Shown here one piece after another: positions 51,958-59,901 of a stretch of DNA of 64,000 bases (position 1 is the stretch's first letter; each line of letters opens with the position of its first letter). The stretch is from Agromyces salentinus (lineage in GTDB: Bacteria > Actinomycetota > Actinomycetes > Actinomycetales > Microbacteriaceae). The notes beneath the pieces are model-generated. The model searched no databases. It had not been told where the DNA came from and saw nothing but the letters and a program-made list of their open reading frames with translations. The stretch covers positions 1-64,000 of the forward strand of contig NZ_WBIR01000003.1 of the NCBI RefSeq assembly GCF_009749395.1, read 5' to 3'. The translations under genes and the position numbers were made by a program.

Positions 51958-52377
51958 ATGACCGCAACGGATGCGATCGACTGGACCGACCTGCGCGAGC
52001 GCGCGCGGGAGGCCATGGCCAAGGCGTACGTGCCCTATTCGGAGTTCCCGGTGGGCGCGGCGGCGATCGTCGACGACGGCCGCGTCGTCAGCGGGTGCAA
52101 CGTCGAGAACGCCTCGTACGGTGTCACGCTCTGCGCGGAGTGCTCGCTCGTCTCGGCGCTCGCGATGTCGGGGGGCGGCAAGCTCGTCGCGTTCACATGC
52201 GTCGACGGCCACGGGAACGTGCTGATGCCGTGCGGACGGTGCCGCCAACTGCTGTTCGAGCACTCGGCGGAGGGCATGGTCCTCGAGACCGTCTCCGGCT
52301 TCAGGACGATCGACGAGGTGCTTCCCGACGCCTTCGGACCCAGGCAGCTCGCCGAGTACCGCGGAGCGGGCGCATGA
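51958..52377 (+). CDS. cdd: Cytidine deaminase
   Basis: This enzyme hydrolyses cytidine and deoxycytidine to uridine and deoxyuridine. The 139-residue zinc enzyme has SGCNVENASYGVTLCAECSLV (Cys-Ala-Glu catalytic site) and PCGRCRQLL with the other two zinc cysteines. The 5' start MTATDAIDWTDLRERARE matches the family. The ATG at 51958 has a GGGGGAG ribosome site. It is the first catabolic gene of the operon, and its stop overlaps deoA by four bases. Confidence 0.97.
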   Translation: MTATDAIDWTDLRERAREAMAKAYVPYSEFPVGAAAIVDDGRVVSGCNVENASYGVTLCAECSLVSALAMSGGGKLVAFTCVDGHGNVLMPCGRCRQLLFEHSAEGMVLETVSGFRTIDEVLPDAFGPRQLAEYRGAGA

Positions 52378-53675
52378 GCGGCGTCGAGGCCTTCGACGCG
52401 GTCGACCTGATCCGGGCCAAGCGAGACGGGCACGAGCTCGAGACCGCCGAGATCGACTGGCTCGTCGACGCCTACACGCGCGGGTACGTGGCCGACGAGC
52501 AGATGTCCGCCATGACCATGGCGATCTTCCTGAACGGCATGGCGAGGCGCGAGATCCGCGACCTGACGATGGCGATGATCGCCTCGGGCGAGCGCATGGA
52601 CTTCAGCGGCCTCGGCAAGGCGACCACCGACAAGCACTCCACCGGGGGAGTCGGCGACAAGATCACGCTCCCCCTCATGCCGCTCGTCGCGAGCTTCGGC
52701 GTGGCGGTGCCGCAGCTCTCCGGCCGCGGACTCGGCCACACCGGCGGCACGCTCGACAAGCTCGAGTCCATCCCCGGCTGGCGCGCCGACCTGACGAACG
52801 ACGAGATGTTCGCGCAGCTCCGCGACGTGGGCGGCGTGATCTGCGCCGCGGGCAGCGGCCTCGCCCCCGCCGACAAGAAGCTCTACGCCCTGCGCGACAT
52901 CACCGGCACCGTCGAGGCGATCCCGCTGATCGCCTCCTCAATCATGTCGAAGAAGATCGCCGAGGGCACGGGTGCGCTCGTGCTCGACGTGAAGTTCGGG
53001 TCGGGGGCCTTCCTGCAGGACATCGAGCGGTCGCGCGAGCTCGCCCGCACGATGGTCGAACTCGGCGAGGACGCCGGCGTCGCGACATCCGCCCTCATCA
53101 CCAACATGAACGTGCCGCTCGGCCTCACGATCGGCAACGCCAACGAGGTGCGCGAGTCGATCGAGGTGCTGGCCGGCGGCGGCCCCGCCGACGTGCGGGA
53201 GCTCACCATCGCGCTGGCGCAGGAGATGCTCGAGCTCGCGGGCGTCCGCGACGCCGACGTCGCCGCGGCGCTCGACGACGGCCGTGCCATGGACAGCTGG
53301 CGCGCCTTCGTGATCGCGCAGGGCGGGGACCCCGACGCCGCGATGCCCGTCGCACGCGAGACGCACACCGTCGTGGCCGACCGCGACGGCGTGCTGGTCG
53401 AGCAGTCGGCGCTGCCGTTCGGCATCGCCGCCTGGCGGCTCGGGGCGGGCCGTGCGCGCAAGGAGGACCCGGTGCACCACGCCGCGGGCATCGACCTGCA
53501 CGCCAAGCCCGGCGACACGGTGCGCAAGGGCGAGCCGCTGTTCACCCTGCTCGCCGACGAGCCCGCCCGGTTCGCCAGGGCGCTCGACGCCGTCGAGGGT
53601 GCGTACCGCATCGGCGACGCGGGAGAACAGGTCGCCGACGGCGGCCCGCTCATCGCGGACCGCATCGGGCGCTGA
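52374..53675 (+). CDS. deoA: Thymidine (pyrimidine-nucleoside) phosphorylase
   Basis: This 433-residue enzyme of the nucleoside phosphorylase II family splits thymidine, uridine or deoxyuridine with phosphate to give a base and (deoxy)ribose-1-phosphate. Active-site motifs are KATTDKHSTGGVGDKITLPL, SGRGLGHTGGTLDKLES, and SIMSKKIAEGTGALVLDVKFGSGAF with catalytic Lys residues. The C-terminal PYNP domain ends DGGPLIADRIGR. The ATG overlaps the cdd stop by four bases. Confidence 0.97.
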   Translation: MSGVEAFDAVDLIRAKRDGHELETAEIDWLVDAYTRGYVADEQMSAMTMAIFLNGMARREIRDLTMAMIASGERMDFSGLGKATTDKHSTGGVGDKITLPLMPLVASFGVAVPQLSGRGLGHTGGTLDKLESIPGWRADLTNDEMFAQLRDVGGVICAAGSGLAPADKKLYALRDITGTVEAIPLIASSIMSKKIAEGTGALVLDVKFGSGAFLQDIERSRELARTMVELGEDAGVATSALITNMNVPLGLTIGNANEVRESIEVLAGGGPADVRELTIALAQEMLELAGVRDADVAAALDDGRAMDSWRAFVIAQGGDPDAAMPVARETHTVVADRDGVLVEQSALPFGIAAWRLGAGRARKEDPVHHAAGIDLHAKPGDTVRKGEPLFTLLADEPARFARALDAVEGAYRIGDAGEQVADGGPLIADRIGR

Positions 53676-53749
53676 CGCCGACACGCCCATGCTGCGTCGT
53701 GCGGCGCCATTGCTCTGAGATTGCCGAGACTTCGCGGCGGCCTCGCCGG

Positions 53750-53755
53750 TATCGT
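53750..53755 (+). promoter_or_regulatory. add -10 box, leaderless
   Basis: TATCGT ends 6 nt before the GTG at 53762. It gives add its own promoter inside the operon. Confidence 0.45.
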
Positions 53756-53761
53756 TGAGCC

Positions 53762-54883
53762 GTGAACACGAATGCGACGCAGTACCGGCTCGAGGGCGAT
53801 GGCGCGAACATCCAGGCGCTCCCGAAGATCTCACTGCACGACCACCTCGACGGGGGTCTGCGTCCGCAGACCGTCATCGAGCTCGCCGACGCCACGGGCG
53901 TCGACGTGCCGAAGCACGATGCCGAGCAGCTCGGCACCTGGTTCGCCGAGAAGTCCGACTCCGGCTCGCTCGTGGAGTACCTGAAGACGTTCGACGTCAC
54001 GACCGCAGTGATGCAGACCCGCGAGGGCCTCACGAGGGTCGCGCGCGAGTTCGTCCAAGACCTCGCGGCCGACGGCGTGATCTACGGCGAGGTGCGCTGG
54101 GCGCCCGAGCAGCACCTCGCGGGCGGGCTCGACCTCGACGAGGTCGTCGCGGCCGTGCAGGAGGGGCTCGAGCAGGGCGCCGACGATGCGCGCGACGCCG
54201 GTCACGGCATCCGCACCGGCCAGCTCATCACGGCCATGCGCCACGCCGACCGCGGGCTCGAGATCGCCGAGCTGGCCGTGCGGCACCGCGACCGCGGCGT
54301 GGTCGGCTTCGACATCGCCGGCGCCGAGGCGGGATTCCCCGCGAGCCGGCACCGCACGGCGTTCGACTTCCTCGCCGGGCAGTACCTTCCCGTCACCGTG
54401 CACGCCGGCGAGGCCGACGGCCTCGAGTCCATCCGGAGCGCGCTCTTCGACGGGCGGGCACTGCGCCTCGGCCACGGCGTGCGCCTCGCCGAGGACCTCG
54501 TGATCGAGCGCCAGGATGACGAGAACACCTACGTCTCCCTCGGACCGATCGCCCAGTGGGTCCGCGATCGCGAGATCGCGCTCGAGCTGAGCCCGTCGTC
54601 GAACCTGCAGACCGGTGCCATCGAGGCGTGGGGCGACGAGCTCGTCGACCACCCCTTCGACCTGCTCTACCAGCTGGGCTTCCGGGTGACCGTCAACCCC
54701 GACAACCGCCTGCAGAGCTCGACGAGCATCACCCGCGAGCTCGCGCTGCTCAGCGACGCCTTCGGCTACGACCTCGACGACTTCGAGACGTTCCAGCTGA
54801 ACGCGGCGGCGGCGACGTTCCTTCCGGTCGACGACCGCGACGAGCTCGCCGAGCTCATCCGCGAGGGCTTCGACGACGCCTGA
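53762..54883 (+). CDS. add: Adenosine deaminase
   Basis: This 373-residue enzyme converts adenosine and deoxyadenosine to inosine and deoxyinosine, feeding purine nucleoside phosphorylase. The metal-binding SLHDHLDGGLRP carries His26 and His28. The later VTVHAGEADG, the GHGVRLAED segment with catalytic His, and NPDNRLQSSTSI, with the metal-binding Asp and downstream residues, are all family-typical. The start is GTG at 53762, with a -10 box 6 nt before it, so the message is leaderless. It is 86 bp downstream of deoA and continues into the lone PTS genes. Confidence 0.96.
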   Translation: MNTNATQYRLEGDGANIQALPKISLHDHLDGGLRPQTVIELADATGVDVPKHDAEQLGTWFAEKSDSGSLVEYLKTFDVTTAVMQTREGLTRVAREFVQDLAADGVIYGEVRWAPEQHLAGGLDLDEVVAAVQEGLEQGADDARDAGHGIRTGQLITAMRHADRGLEIAELAVRHRDRGVVGFDIAGAEAGFPASRHRTAFDFLAGQYLPVTVHAGEADGLESIRSALFDGRALRLGHGVRLAEDLVIERQDDENTYVSLGPIAQWVRDREIALELSPSSNLQTGAIEAWGDELVDHPFDLLYQLGFRVTVNPDNRLQSSTSITRELALLSDAFGYDLDDFETFQLNAAAATFLPVDDRDELAELIREGFDDA

Positions 54884-54984
54884 GCGGATGCCGCCGCCGG
54901 CGGCCCGATCCACGGGGGCGTCATCCACGCCACCGCACCCGCAACCCACGACCACGCGCGATCGCCGTGCGGAACGGATCCTCC

Positions 54985-55473
54985 ATGACGACACCGTCGC
55001 TTCCCGACGCGGCCGTGCTCCTCGGCGCACGTGTCGACGACTGGCGGCAGGCCGTCCGCGAATCCGGTCGAGCCCTCACCCGCGCCGGCGCCACCCGAGA
55101 CGAGTACACCGAGCGCATGATCGGCGTCATCGAGGAGTTCGGCGCCTACGTCGTCATCGCCCCGGGCCTCGCGCTCGCCCATGCCCGCCCCGGCTCCGAT
55201 GTCCTCCACGAGGGGCTCTCCGTCGTGACGCTGGCGACGCCCGTCGACTTCGGGCACCCGCACAACGACCCGGTGCGCGTCGTCATCGGCCTCGCGGTGG
55301 CCAATGCCGAGGAGCACGTGGCCTCCGTCGCACGGCTCGCGAACGTGTTCAACGACGAGCAGGTGATCGCCCGCATCGCGGAGGCTCGAACGGCCGATGA
55401 GGTCCGTGCGCTCCTGGGCCTCGGGGTGCCGAGCGGCGAACCAGGCGGCGACGGCCTGGGGGCCCACGCATGA
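54985..55473 (+). CDS. PTS EIIA component (ascorbate/fructose type)
   Basis: This 162-residue PTS EIIA-type phosphocarrier has the phosphorylated His66 in APGLALAHARPGSDVL, the pattern of UlaC-like (ascorbate-type) EIIA proteins. It would pass phosphate from HPr to EIIB. The ATG at 54985 has only a weak ribosome site. The stop overlaps the EIIB start by four bases. No EIIC transport component lies here, so either the channel is encoded elsewhere or these proteins serve regulation. It follows add by 101 bp. Confidence 0.85.
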   Translation: MTTPSLPDAAVLLGARVDDWRQAVRESGRALTRAGATRDEYTERMIGVIEEFGAYVVIAPGLALAHARPGSDVLHEGLSVVTLATPVDFGHPHNDPVRVVIGLAVANAEEHVASVARLANVFNDEQVIARIAEARTADEVRALLGLGVPSGEPGGDGLGAHA

Positions 55474-55754
55474 GGATCATCGCCGTCTGCGGTTCGGGCA
55501 TCGGCACCTCGGCCATCCTGAAGGTGAATGCGGAGCGAGCGCTCGGCCGGCTCGGCCTCACGGCCGTGGTCGACGCCAGCGACCTCGCGTCCATCGCCGT
55601 CGCGGCATCCGACGCCCAGGTGGTGCTGACCTCGACCGAGCTCGCCGCGGCCGTCCGCACGGCCCTCGGACGCAGCCACGCCGAGATCATCGAGGTGGTC
55701 AACTACTTCGACGTCGAGGAGATCAGCGGCAAGCTCGAGGAATCGCTCGGCTGA
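55470..55754 (+). CDS. PTS EIIB component (ascorbate/galactitol type)
   Basis: This 94-residue EIIB domain has a phosphocysteine loop at the N-terminus, CGSGIGTSAILK, with Cys7, as in UlaB/GatB-like proteins. It receives phosphate from the EIIA just upstream, with which it overlaps by four bases. The expected membrane partner EIIC is absent between here and the convergent mutase gene 27 bp away. A small downstream hairpin was not obvious. Confidence 0.87.
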   Translation: MRIIAVCGSGIGTSAILKVNAERALGRLGLTAVVDASDLASIAVAASDAQVVLTSTELAAAVRTALGRSHAEIIEVVNYFDVEEISGKLEESLG

Positions 55755-55781
55755 TCGATCGGGCGCTGCCCTCGGGCCGGC

Positions 55782-57509
55782 TCAGGCGAAGAGCTCGCGC
55801 ATGCCCGTCTCCAGCCGTTCGAGCGTTGCGGATGCCGCGGCCCGGCGCTCGGCGACCGTGCCCGTGTGCGAGGCGGCGTCGAGGTAGGCCTTGAGCTTCG
55901 GCTCGGTTCCGCTGGGGCGGACCATGACGCGCGCACCGCCCTCGATGACGAAGCGCAGGACGTCGCTCGGAGCGAGCGAACCGAAGCCGTGCGAGAGGTC
56001 CTCGATGCGTTCGACCCGCACGCCGCCGACGGAGGCCGGCGGCTCGGCGCGCAGGCGCGCCATGATCGTGTCGATGCGGCTCAGGTCGGTGACGCGGATC
56101 GAGATCTGGCTCGACACGTGGCAGCCGAACCGCTCGACGAATTCGTCGAGGTGGTCGGCGATGGTGCGTCCGCTCGTCCTGAGCTCCGCGGCGAGGGAGA
56201 GGAAGGCGACGGCCGCGGAGATGCCGTCCTTGTCGCGCACGGTGCCCGGGTTCACGAGGTAGCCGAGCGCCTCCTCGAAGCCGAATACGAGGTTCGGTGC
56301 CCGGGAGATCCACTTGAACCCGGTCAGGGTGGCCTCGAAGTCGAGGTCGTAGGCGTCGGCGATCTCGGCGAGCCCCGGCGAGGACACGATGGAGCAGGCG
56401 AGGGTGCCGTCGGCTCCGCCGTCGCCCGAGGCGCCGGCGGCGTGGCGGGCGGCCCGCCAGCCGAGCAGCAGGCCGACCTCGTTGCCGGTGAGACGGCGGT
56501 ACCCGGCGTCGGCCGCGGTATCGGGGATCGCGATCGCGAGCCGGTCGGCGTCGGGGTCGTTCGCCACGATGAGGTCGGCGCCGACCTGCCGGGCCCGCGC
56601 GAAGGAGAGGTCCATCGCGCCCGGTTCCTCGGGATTCGGGAACGCGACGGTCGGGAAGGCCGCATCGGGATGGATCTGCTCGTCGACGAGCGTCGGCGCG
56701 TCGAACCCGGCCGCGGCGAGCACGCGGGAGGCGGTCTCCCACCCGACACCGTGCATGGCGGTGTAGACGACCTTCGGCTGGGCGGCGGGCGCATGCCCGG
56801 CCTCGAGCGCCGTCTGGTGCACGTAGGCCTCGAGGACGGACTCGTCGGCGATCTCGACCTCCCCACGGGGGAGGTCGGGCACCGAGGCGGTGGCCGCGAT
56901 GCCGGTGATGTGCGCGGCGATCTCGGCGTCGGCCGGCGACACGATCTGCGAGCCGTGGTCGCGACCGCCGAGGTAGACCTTGTACCCGTTGTCGTTCGGA
57001 GGGTTGTGCGAGGCGGTGACCATGACGCCCGCCGAGGTGTCGAGGTGGCGCACCGCGAACGCGAGCACGGGGGTCGGGAGCAGCCGCGGCAGCAGGATCG
57101 CGCGGACGCCGGCACCCGCGAGGATCTCGGCGGAGTCGCGCGCGAACACCGCCGAGTTGCGGCGCCCGTCGTAGCCGATGACGACCGAGGGCGTGCCGTC
57201 GGTGCTGCGTTCGAGCAGGTAGGCCGCGAGCCCCGCCGCCGCCTGGGAGACCAGCACCCGGTTCATCCGGTTGGGGCCGGCCGCGATCTCGCCGCGGAGG
57301 CCGGCGGTCCCGAAGGCCAGCCGCTGGTCGAACCGGTCGGCGAGGTCGGCGGATGCCGCGGGGTCGCCGTCCTGCGTGCGCGCCACGATGGCCGCGAGCT
57401 CGGCACGCGTCTCGGGGTCGGGGTCCTGCGTGATCCAGGCCTCGGCGAGGGCGATGCGTTCGCGGTCGGCGTCGGACGGGACGGTGGTCGAGGCGTCTGG
57501 CTGCGACAT
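55782..57509 (-). CDS. Phosphohexo/phosphopentomutase (alpha-D-phosphohexomutase family)
   Basis: This 575-residue phosphosugar mutase has the catalytic serine loop VMVTASHNPPNDNGYKVY. The metal-binding site is NDPDADRLAIAIP, the sugar loop GFEEALGYLV and the phosphate-binding loop VMVRPSGTEPKLKAY. PmmB/PGM-type enzymes interconvert 1- and 6-phosphates. Next to punA and across from deoA it probably serves as phosphopentomutase, turning (deoxy)ribose-1-phosphate into the 5-phosphate, because no deoB gene is visible. The ATG at 57509 has an AGGAG ribosome site and lies 9 bp after punA. A phosphomannomutase role, supplying manC, is possible. Confidence 0.88.
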   Translation of the reverse strand: MSQPDASTTVPSDADRERIALAEAWITQDPDPETRAELAAIVARTQDGDPAASADLADRFDQRLAFGTAGLRGEIAAGPNRMNRVLVSQAAAGLAAYLLERSTDGTPSVVIGYDGRRNSAVFARDSAEILAGAGVRAILLPRLLPTPVLAFAVRHLDTSAGVMVTASHNPPNDNGYKVYLGGRDHGSQIVSPADAEIAAHITGIAATASVPDLPRGEVEIADESVLEAYVHQTALEAGHAPAAQPKVVYTAMHGVGWETASRVLAAAGFDAPTLVDEQIHPDAAFPTVAFPNPEEPGAMDLSFARARQVGADLIVANDPDADRLAIAIPDTAADAGYRRLTGNEVGLLLGWRAARHAAGASGDGGADGTLACSIVSSPGLAEIADAYDLDFEATLTGFKWISRAPNLVFGFEEALGYLVNPGTVRDKDGISAAVAFLSLAAELRTSGRTIADHLDEFVERFGCHVSSQISIRVTDLSRIDTIMARLRAEPPASVGGVRVERIEDLSHGFGSLAPSDVLRFVIEGGARVMVRPSGTEPKLKAYLDAASHTGTVAERRAAASATLERLETGMRELFA

Positions 57510-57518
57510 CCGGGTCTC

Positions 57519-58346
57519 CTAGAGCTCTGCGACGATCTTCGCGAGCAGCGAGGAGATGACGGGCTCGGCGAGTCGTCCGGCCTCGATGACCTCCTCATGG
57601 CTCAGCGGGGTCTGCTGGATGCCGGCGGCGAGGTTGGTGATCAGCGACATGCCGAGCACCTCCATGCCGGCCTGCCGGGCGGCGATCGCCTCGAGCGCCG
57701 TGGACATGCCGACGATGTGGCCGCCGATGGCCTTGGCCATCTGCACCTCGGCGGGGGTCTCGTAGTGGGGTCCGCGGAACTGGCAGTAGACGCCCTCGTC
57801 GAGCTCGGGGGAGAGGGTGCGCGCGAGGTCGCGCAGCCGCTTCGAGTAGAGGTCGGTGAGGTCGATGAAGGTCGCGCCCTCGAGCGGGGAGTCGGCCGTG
57901 AGGTTGATGTGGTCGCTGATCAGCACGGGCGTGCCGGGCGTCCAGTGCTCCTTGATGCCGCCGGCGCCGTTCGTCAGGATCATCGTGGTCGCACCCGCTG
58001 CCGCCGCGGTGCGCACCGAGTGCACCACGCGGCGGACCCCGTGGCCCTCGTAGTAGTGGGTGCGCGCGCCGATGACGAGTGCTCGCTTGCCGGAGGGCAG
58101 CAGCACCGAGCGCAGCGTGCCCACGTGCCCCTCGAGCGCCGGCTTGGAGAACCCGGGCACCTCCGTCGCGGCGATCGTGTGGGTCGTCTCGCCGATGAGC
58201 TCGGCGGCCCGGCCCCAGCCGCTGCCGAGCGTGAGGGCGATGTCGTGGCGTTCGACCCCGGTCAGCTCCGCGATGCGGGCGGCCGCGTCGGCCGCGACGG
58301 CGAAGGGGTCTGCTGCGGGGTCGTCGAGCACGTTCACGTCGGTCAT
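57519..58346 (-). CDS. punA: Purine nucleoside phosphorylase (trimeric type)
   Basis: This 275-residue enzyme of the PNP/MTAP family splits inosine and guanosine, and deoxy forms, with phosphate. Motifs: LTLGSGWGRAAE, RTHYYEGHGVRRV, TNGAGGIKEHW, FRGPHYETPAEVQM, and the base site STALEAIAARQAG with SLITNLAAG. The ATG at 58346 lies 6 nt after a TAGAGT box, so it may be leaderless, though GGTGGG just before the ATG could serve as a weak ribosome site. It heads a punA-mutase pair divergent from lpdA. Confidence 0.95.
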   Translation of the reverse strand: MTDVNVLDDPAADPFAVAADAAARIAELTGVERHDIALTLGSGWGRAAELIGETTHTIAATEVPGFSKPALEGHVGTLRSVLLPSGKRALVIGARTHYYEGHGVRRVVHSVRTAAAAGATTMILTNGAGGIKEHWTPGTPVLISDHINLTADSPLEGATFIDLTDLYSKRLRDLARTLSPELDEGVYCQFRGPHYETPAEVQMAKAIGGHIVGMSTALEAIAARQAGMEVLGMSLITNLAAGIQQTPLSHEEVIEAGRLAEPVISSLLAKIVAEL

Positions 58347-58352
58347 CCCACC

Positions 58353-58358
58353 ACTCTA
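58353..58358 (-). promoter_or_regulatory. punA -10 box
   Basis: TAGAGT on the minus strand ends 6 nt before the punA ATG, the same layout as the other leaderless genes. Confidence 0.4.
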
Positions 58359-58429
58359 ACGAGCGTGCGGATGCCGCGGCCGGTCGTGCTCGGGTGAGCC
58401 CGTCGCACGCGTACTGGCAGAATATGAGC

Positions 58430-59860
58430 ATGGCCTACGAGTTCGAGCGCACCCAACGAATCGCGGTACTCGGAGGCGGGCCCGGGGGGTACGAGGCCGC
58501 ACTGGCCGCCGCCCAGCTCGGGGCCGAGGTGACGCTCATCGAACGGGCCGGCGTGGGCGGGTCGGCCGTGCTCACCGACGTGGTCCCCTCCAAGTCGCTC
58601 ATCGCGACGGCCGAGGCGTCCAACGCCGTCAAGGAGGCCGCCGACCTCGGTGTGCAGTTCTACGCCAAGGGCGATTCCGAGAAGGCCGTGAAGCCGAGTG
58701 TCGCGATCAACCTCGCGGCCGTCAACAAGCGGCTGCTCGGGCTCGCGGCGCAGCAGTCCGATGACATGCGCACCAACCTCATCGACGCCGGCGTGCACCT
58801 CGTCCACGGCGAGGGACGCCTCGACGGGCCGAACGCGGTCATCGTCGCGACGGCCAAGGGCGGCACCGACTTCGACCGCATCGAGGCCGACACCCTCGTC
58901 GTGTCCGTCGGCGCGACGCCGCGGATCCTGCCCTCGGCCGTGCCCGACGGCGAGCGCATCCTCACCTGGACCCAGCTGTACCACCTGCAGCAGGTTCCGC
59001 AGCACCTCATCGTCGTCGGCTCGGGCGTCACGGGCGCCGAGTTCGCCTCGGCCTACCGCGCGCTCGGCGCCAAGGTCACGCTCATCTCCAGCCGCGACCA
59101 GGTGCTCCCGGGCGAAGACGCGGACGCGGCATCCGTCATCGAGAAGGTGTTCAAGCGCAACGGCATGAAGGTGCTCAACAAGTCCCGCGCCGAGTCGGTC
59201 GTGCGCGACGGCGACGAGGTGGTCGCGACGCTCTCCGACGGTCGCGAGGTGCGCGGCAGTCACTGCCTCATGGCGGTCGGCTCGGTGCCGAACACGCACG
59301 ACCTCGGCCTCGAGCAGGCCGGCGTGCAGTTCTCGGACTCGGGCCACATCCGGGTGAATCGGGTGGCCCGCACGTCGATGCCGAACATCTACGCGGCCGG
59401 CGACTGCACGACGTTCCCCCCGCTGGCCTCGGTGGCCTCGATGCAGGGGCGCACGGCCGTGTTCCATGCCATGGGCGACATCGTGAACCCGCCGGAGCTG
59501 CGCAACATCACCTCGAACATCTTCACCCAGCCCGAGATCGCCGCCGTCGGCTGGACCCAGAAGGAGATCGAGGACGGCGTGGTGCCGGGCGTCGTCTACA
59601 AGCTGCCGCTCGCGTCGAACCCGCGCGCGAAGATGATGGGCATCCGCGACGGCTTCGTGAAGCTGTTCGCCTCGAACGGCTCCGGCGCCATCATCGGCGG
59701 CGTGATCGTCGCACCCAAGGCGTCCGAACTCATCTTCCCGCTCGCCCTGGCCGTCGAGCACCGCCTCACCGTCGACCAGTTCGCCGAGGCCTTCCCGGTC
59801 TACCCGTCGCTCAGCGGGTCGCTGACGGATGCCGCACGCGCCATGCACGTCGTACGCTAG
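58430..59860 (+). CDS. lpdA: LpdA-like NAD(P)H:quinone reductase / pyridine nucleotide-disulfide oxidoreductase without the redox disulfide
   Basis: This 476-residue flavoprotein has FAD-binding IAVLGGGPGGYEAALAAAQLG, NAD-binding IVVGSGVTGAEFASAYRALG and YAAGDCTTFPPLASVA. The stretch GVGGSAVLTDVVPSKSLIAT sits where dihydrolipoamide dehydrogenases have Cys-x4-Cys. Here both cysteines are replaced, so it cannot be a true lipoamide dehydrogenase. M. tuberculosis LpdA (Rv3303c), known as a quinone reductase, has the same lack and sits in a similar neighbourhood. I chose the second ATG, at 58430 (MAYEFERTQ), because CAGAAT lies 6 nt upstream. The start at 58424 (MSMAYEF) would add two residues. 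Confidence 0.88.
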   Translation: MAYEFERTQRIAVLGGGPGGYEAALAAAQLGAEVTLIERAGVGGSAVLTDVVPSKSLIATAEASNAVKEAADLGVQFYAKGDSEKAVKPSVAINLAAVNKRLLGLAAQQSDDMRTNLIDAGVHLVHGEGRLDGPNAVIVATAKGGTDFDRIEADTLVVSVGATPRILPSAVPDGERILTWTQLYHLQQVPQHLIVVGSGVTGAEFASAYRALGAKVTLISSRDQVLPGEDADAASVIEKVFKRNGMKVLNKSRAESVVRDGDEVVATLSDGREVRGSHCLMAVGSVPNTHDLGLEQAGVQFSDSGHIRVNRVARTSMPNIYAAGDCTTFPPLASVASMQGRTAVFHAMGDIVNPPELRNITSNIFTQPEIAAVGWTQKEIEDGVVPGVVYKLPLASNPRAKMMGIRDGFVKLFASNGSGAIIGGVIVAPKASELIFPLALAVEHRLTVDQFAEAFPVYPSLSGSLTDAARAMHVVR

Positions 59861-59901
59861 GCACCGGAGCGTCGCGGGGGCGGCGCGGTTCGGGGGCACT
59901 G

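Noticed and set aside
55782-57509. Dedicated phosphomannomutase for manC only
   Set aside because: It is coupled to punA and faces the nucleoside genes, which favours a phosphopentomutase role. The alternative is kept as possible, not primary.
58430-59860. Dihydrolipoamide dehydrogenase
   Set aside because: Both cysteines of the redox-active disulfide are missing.
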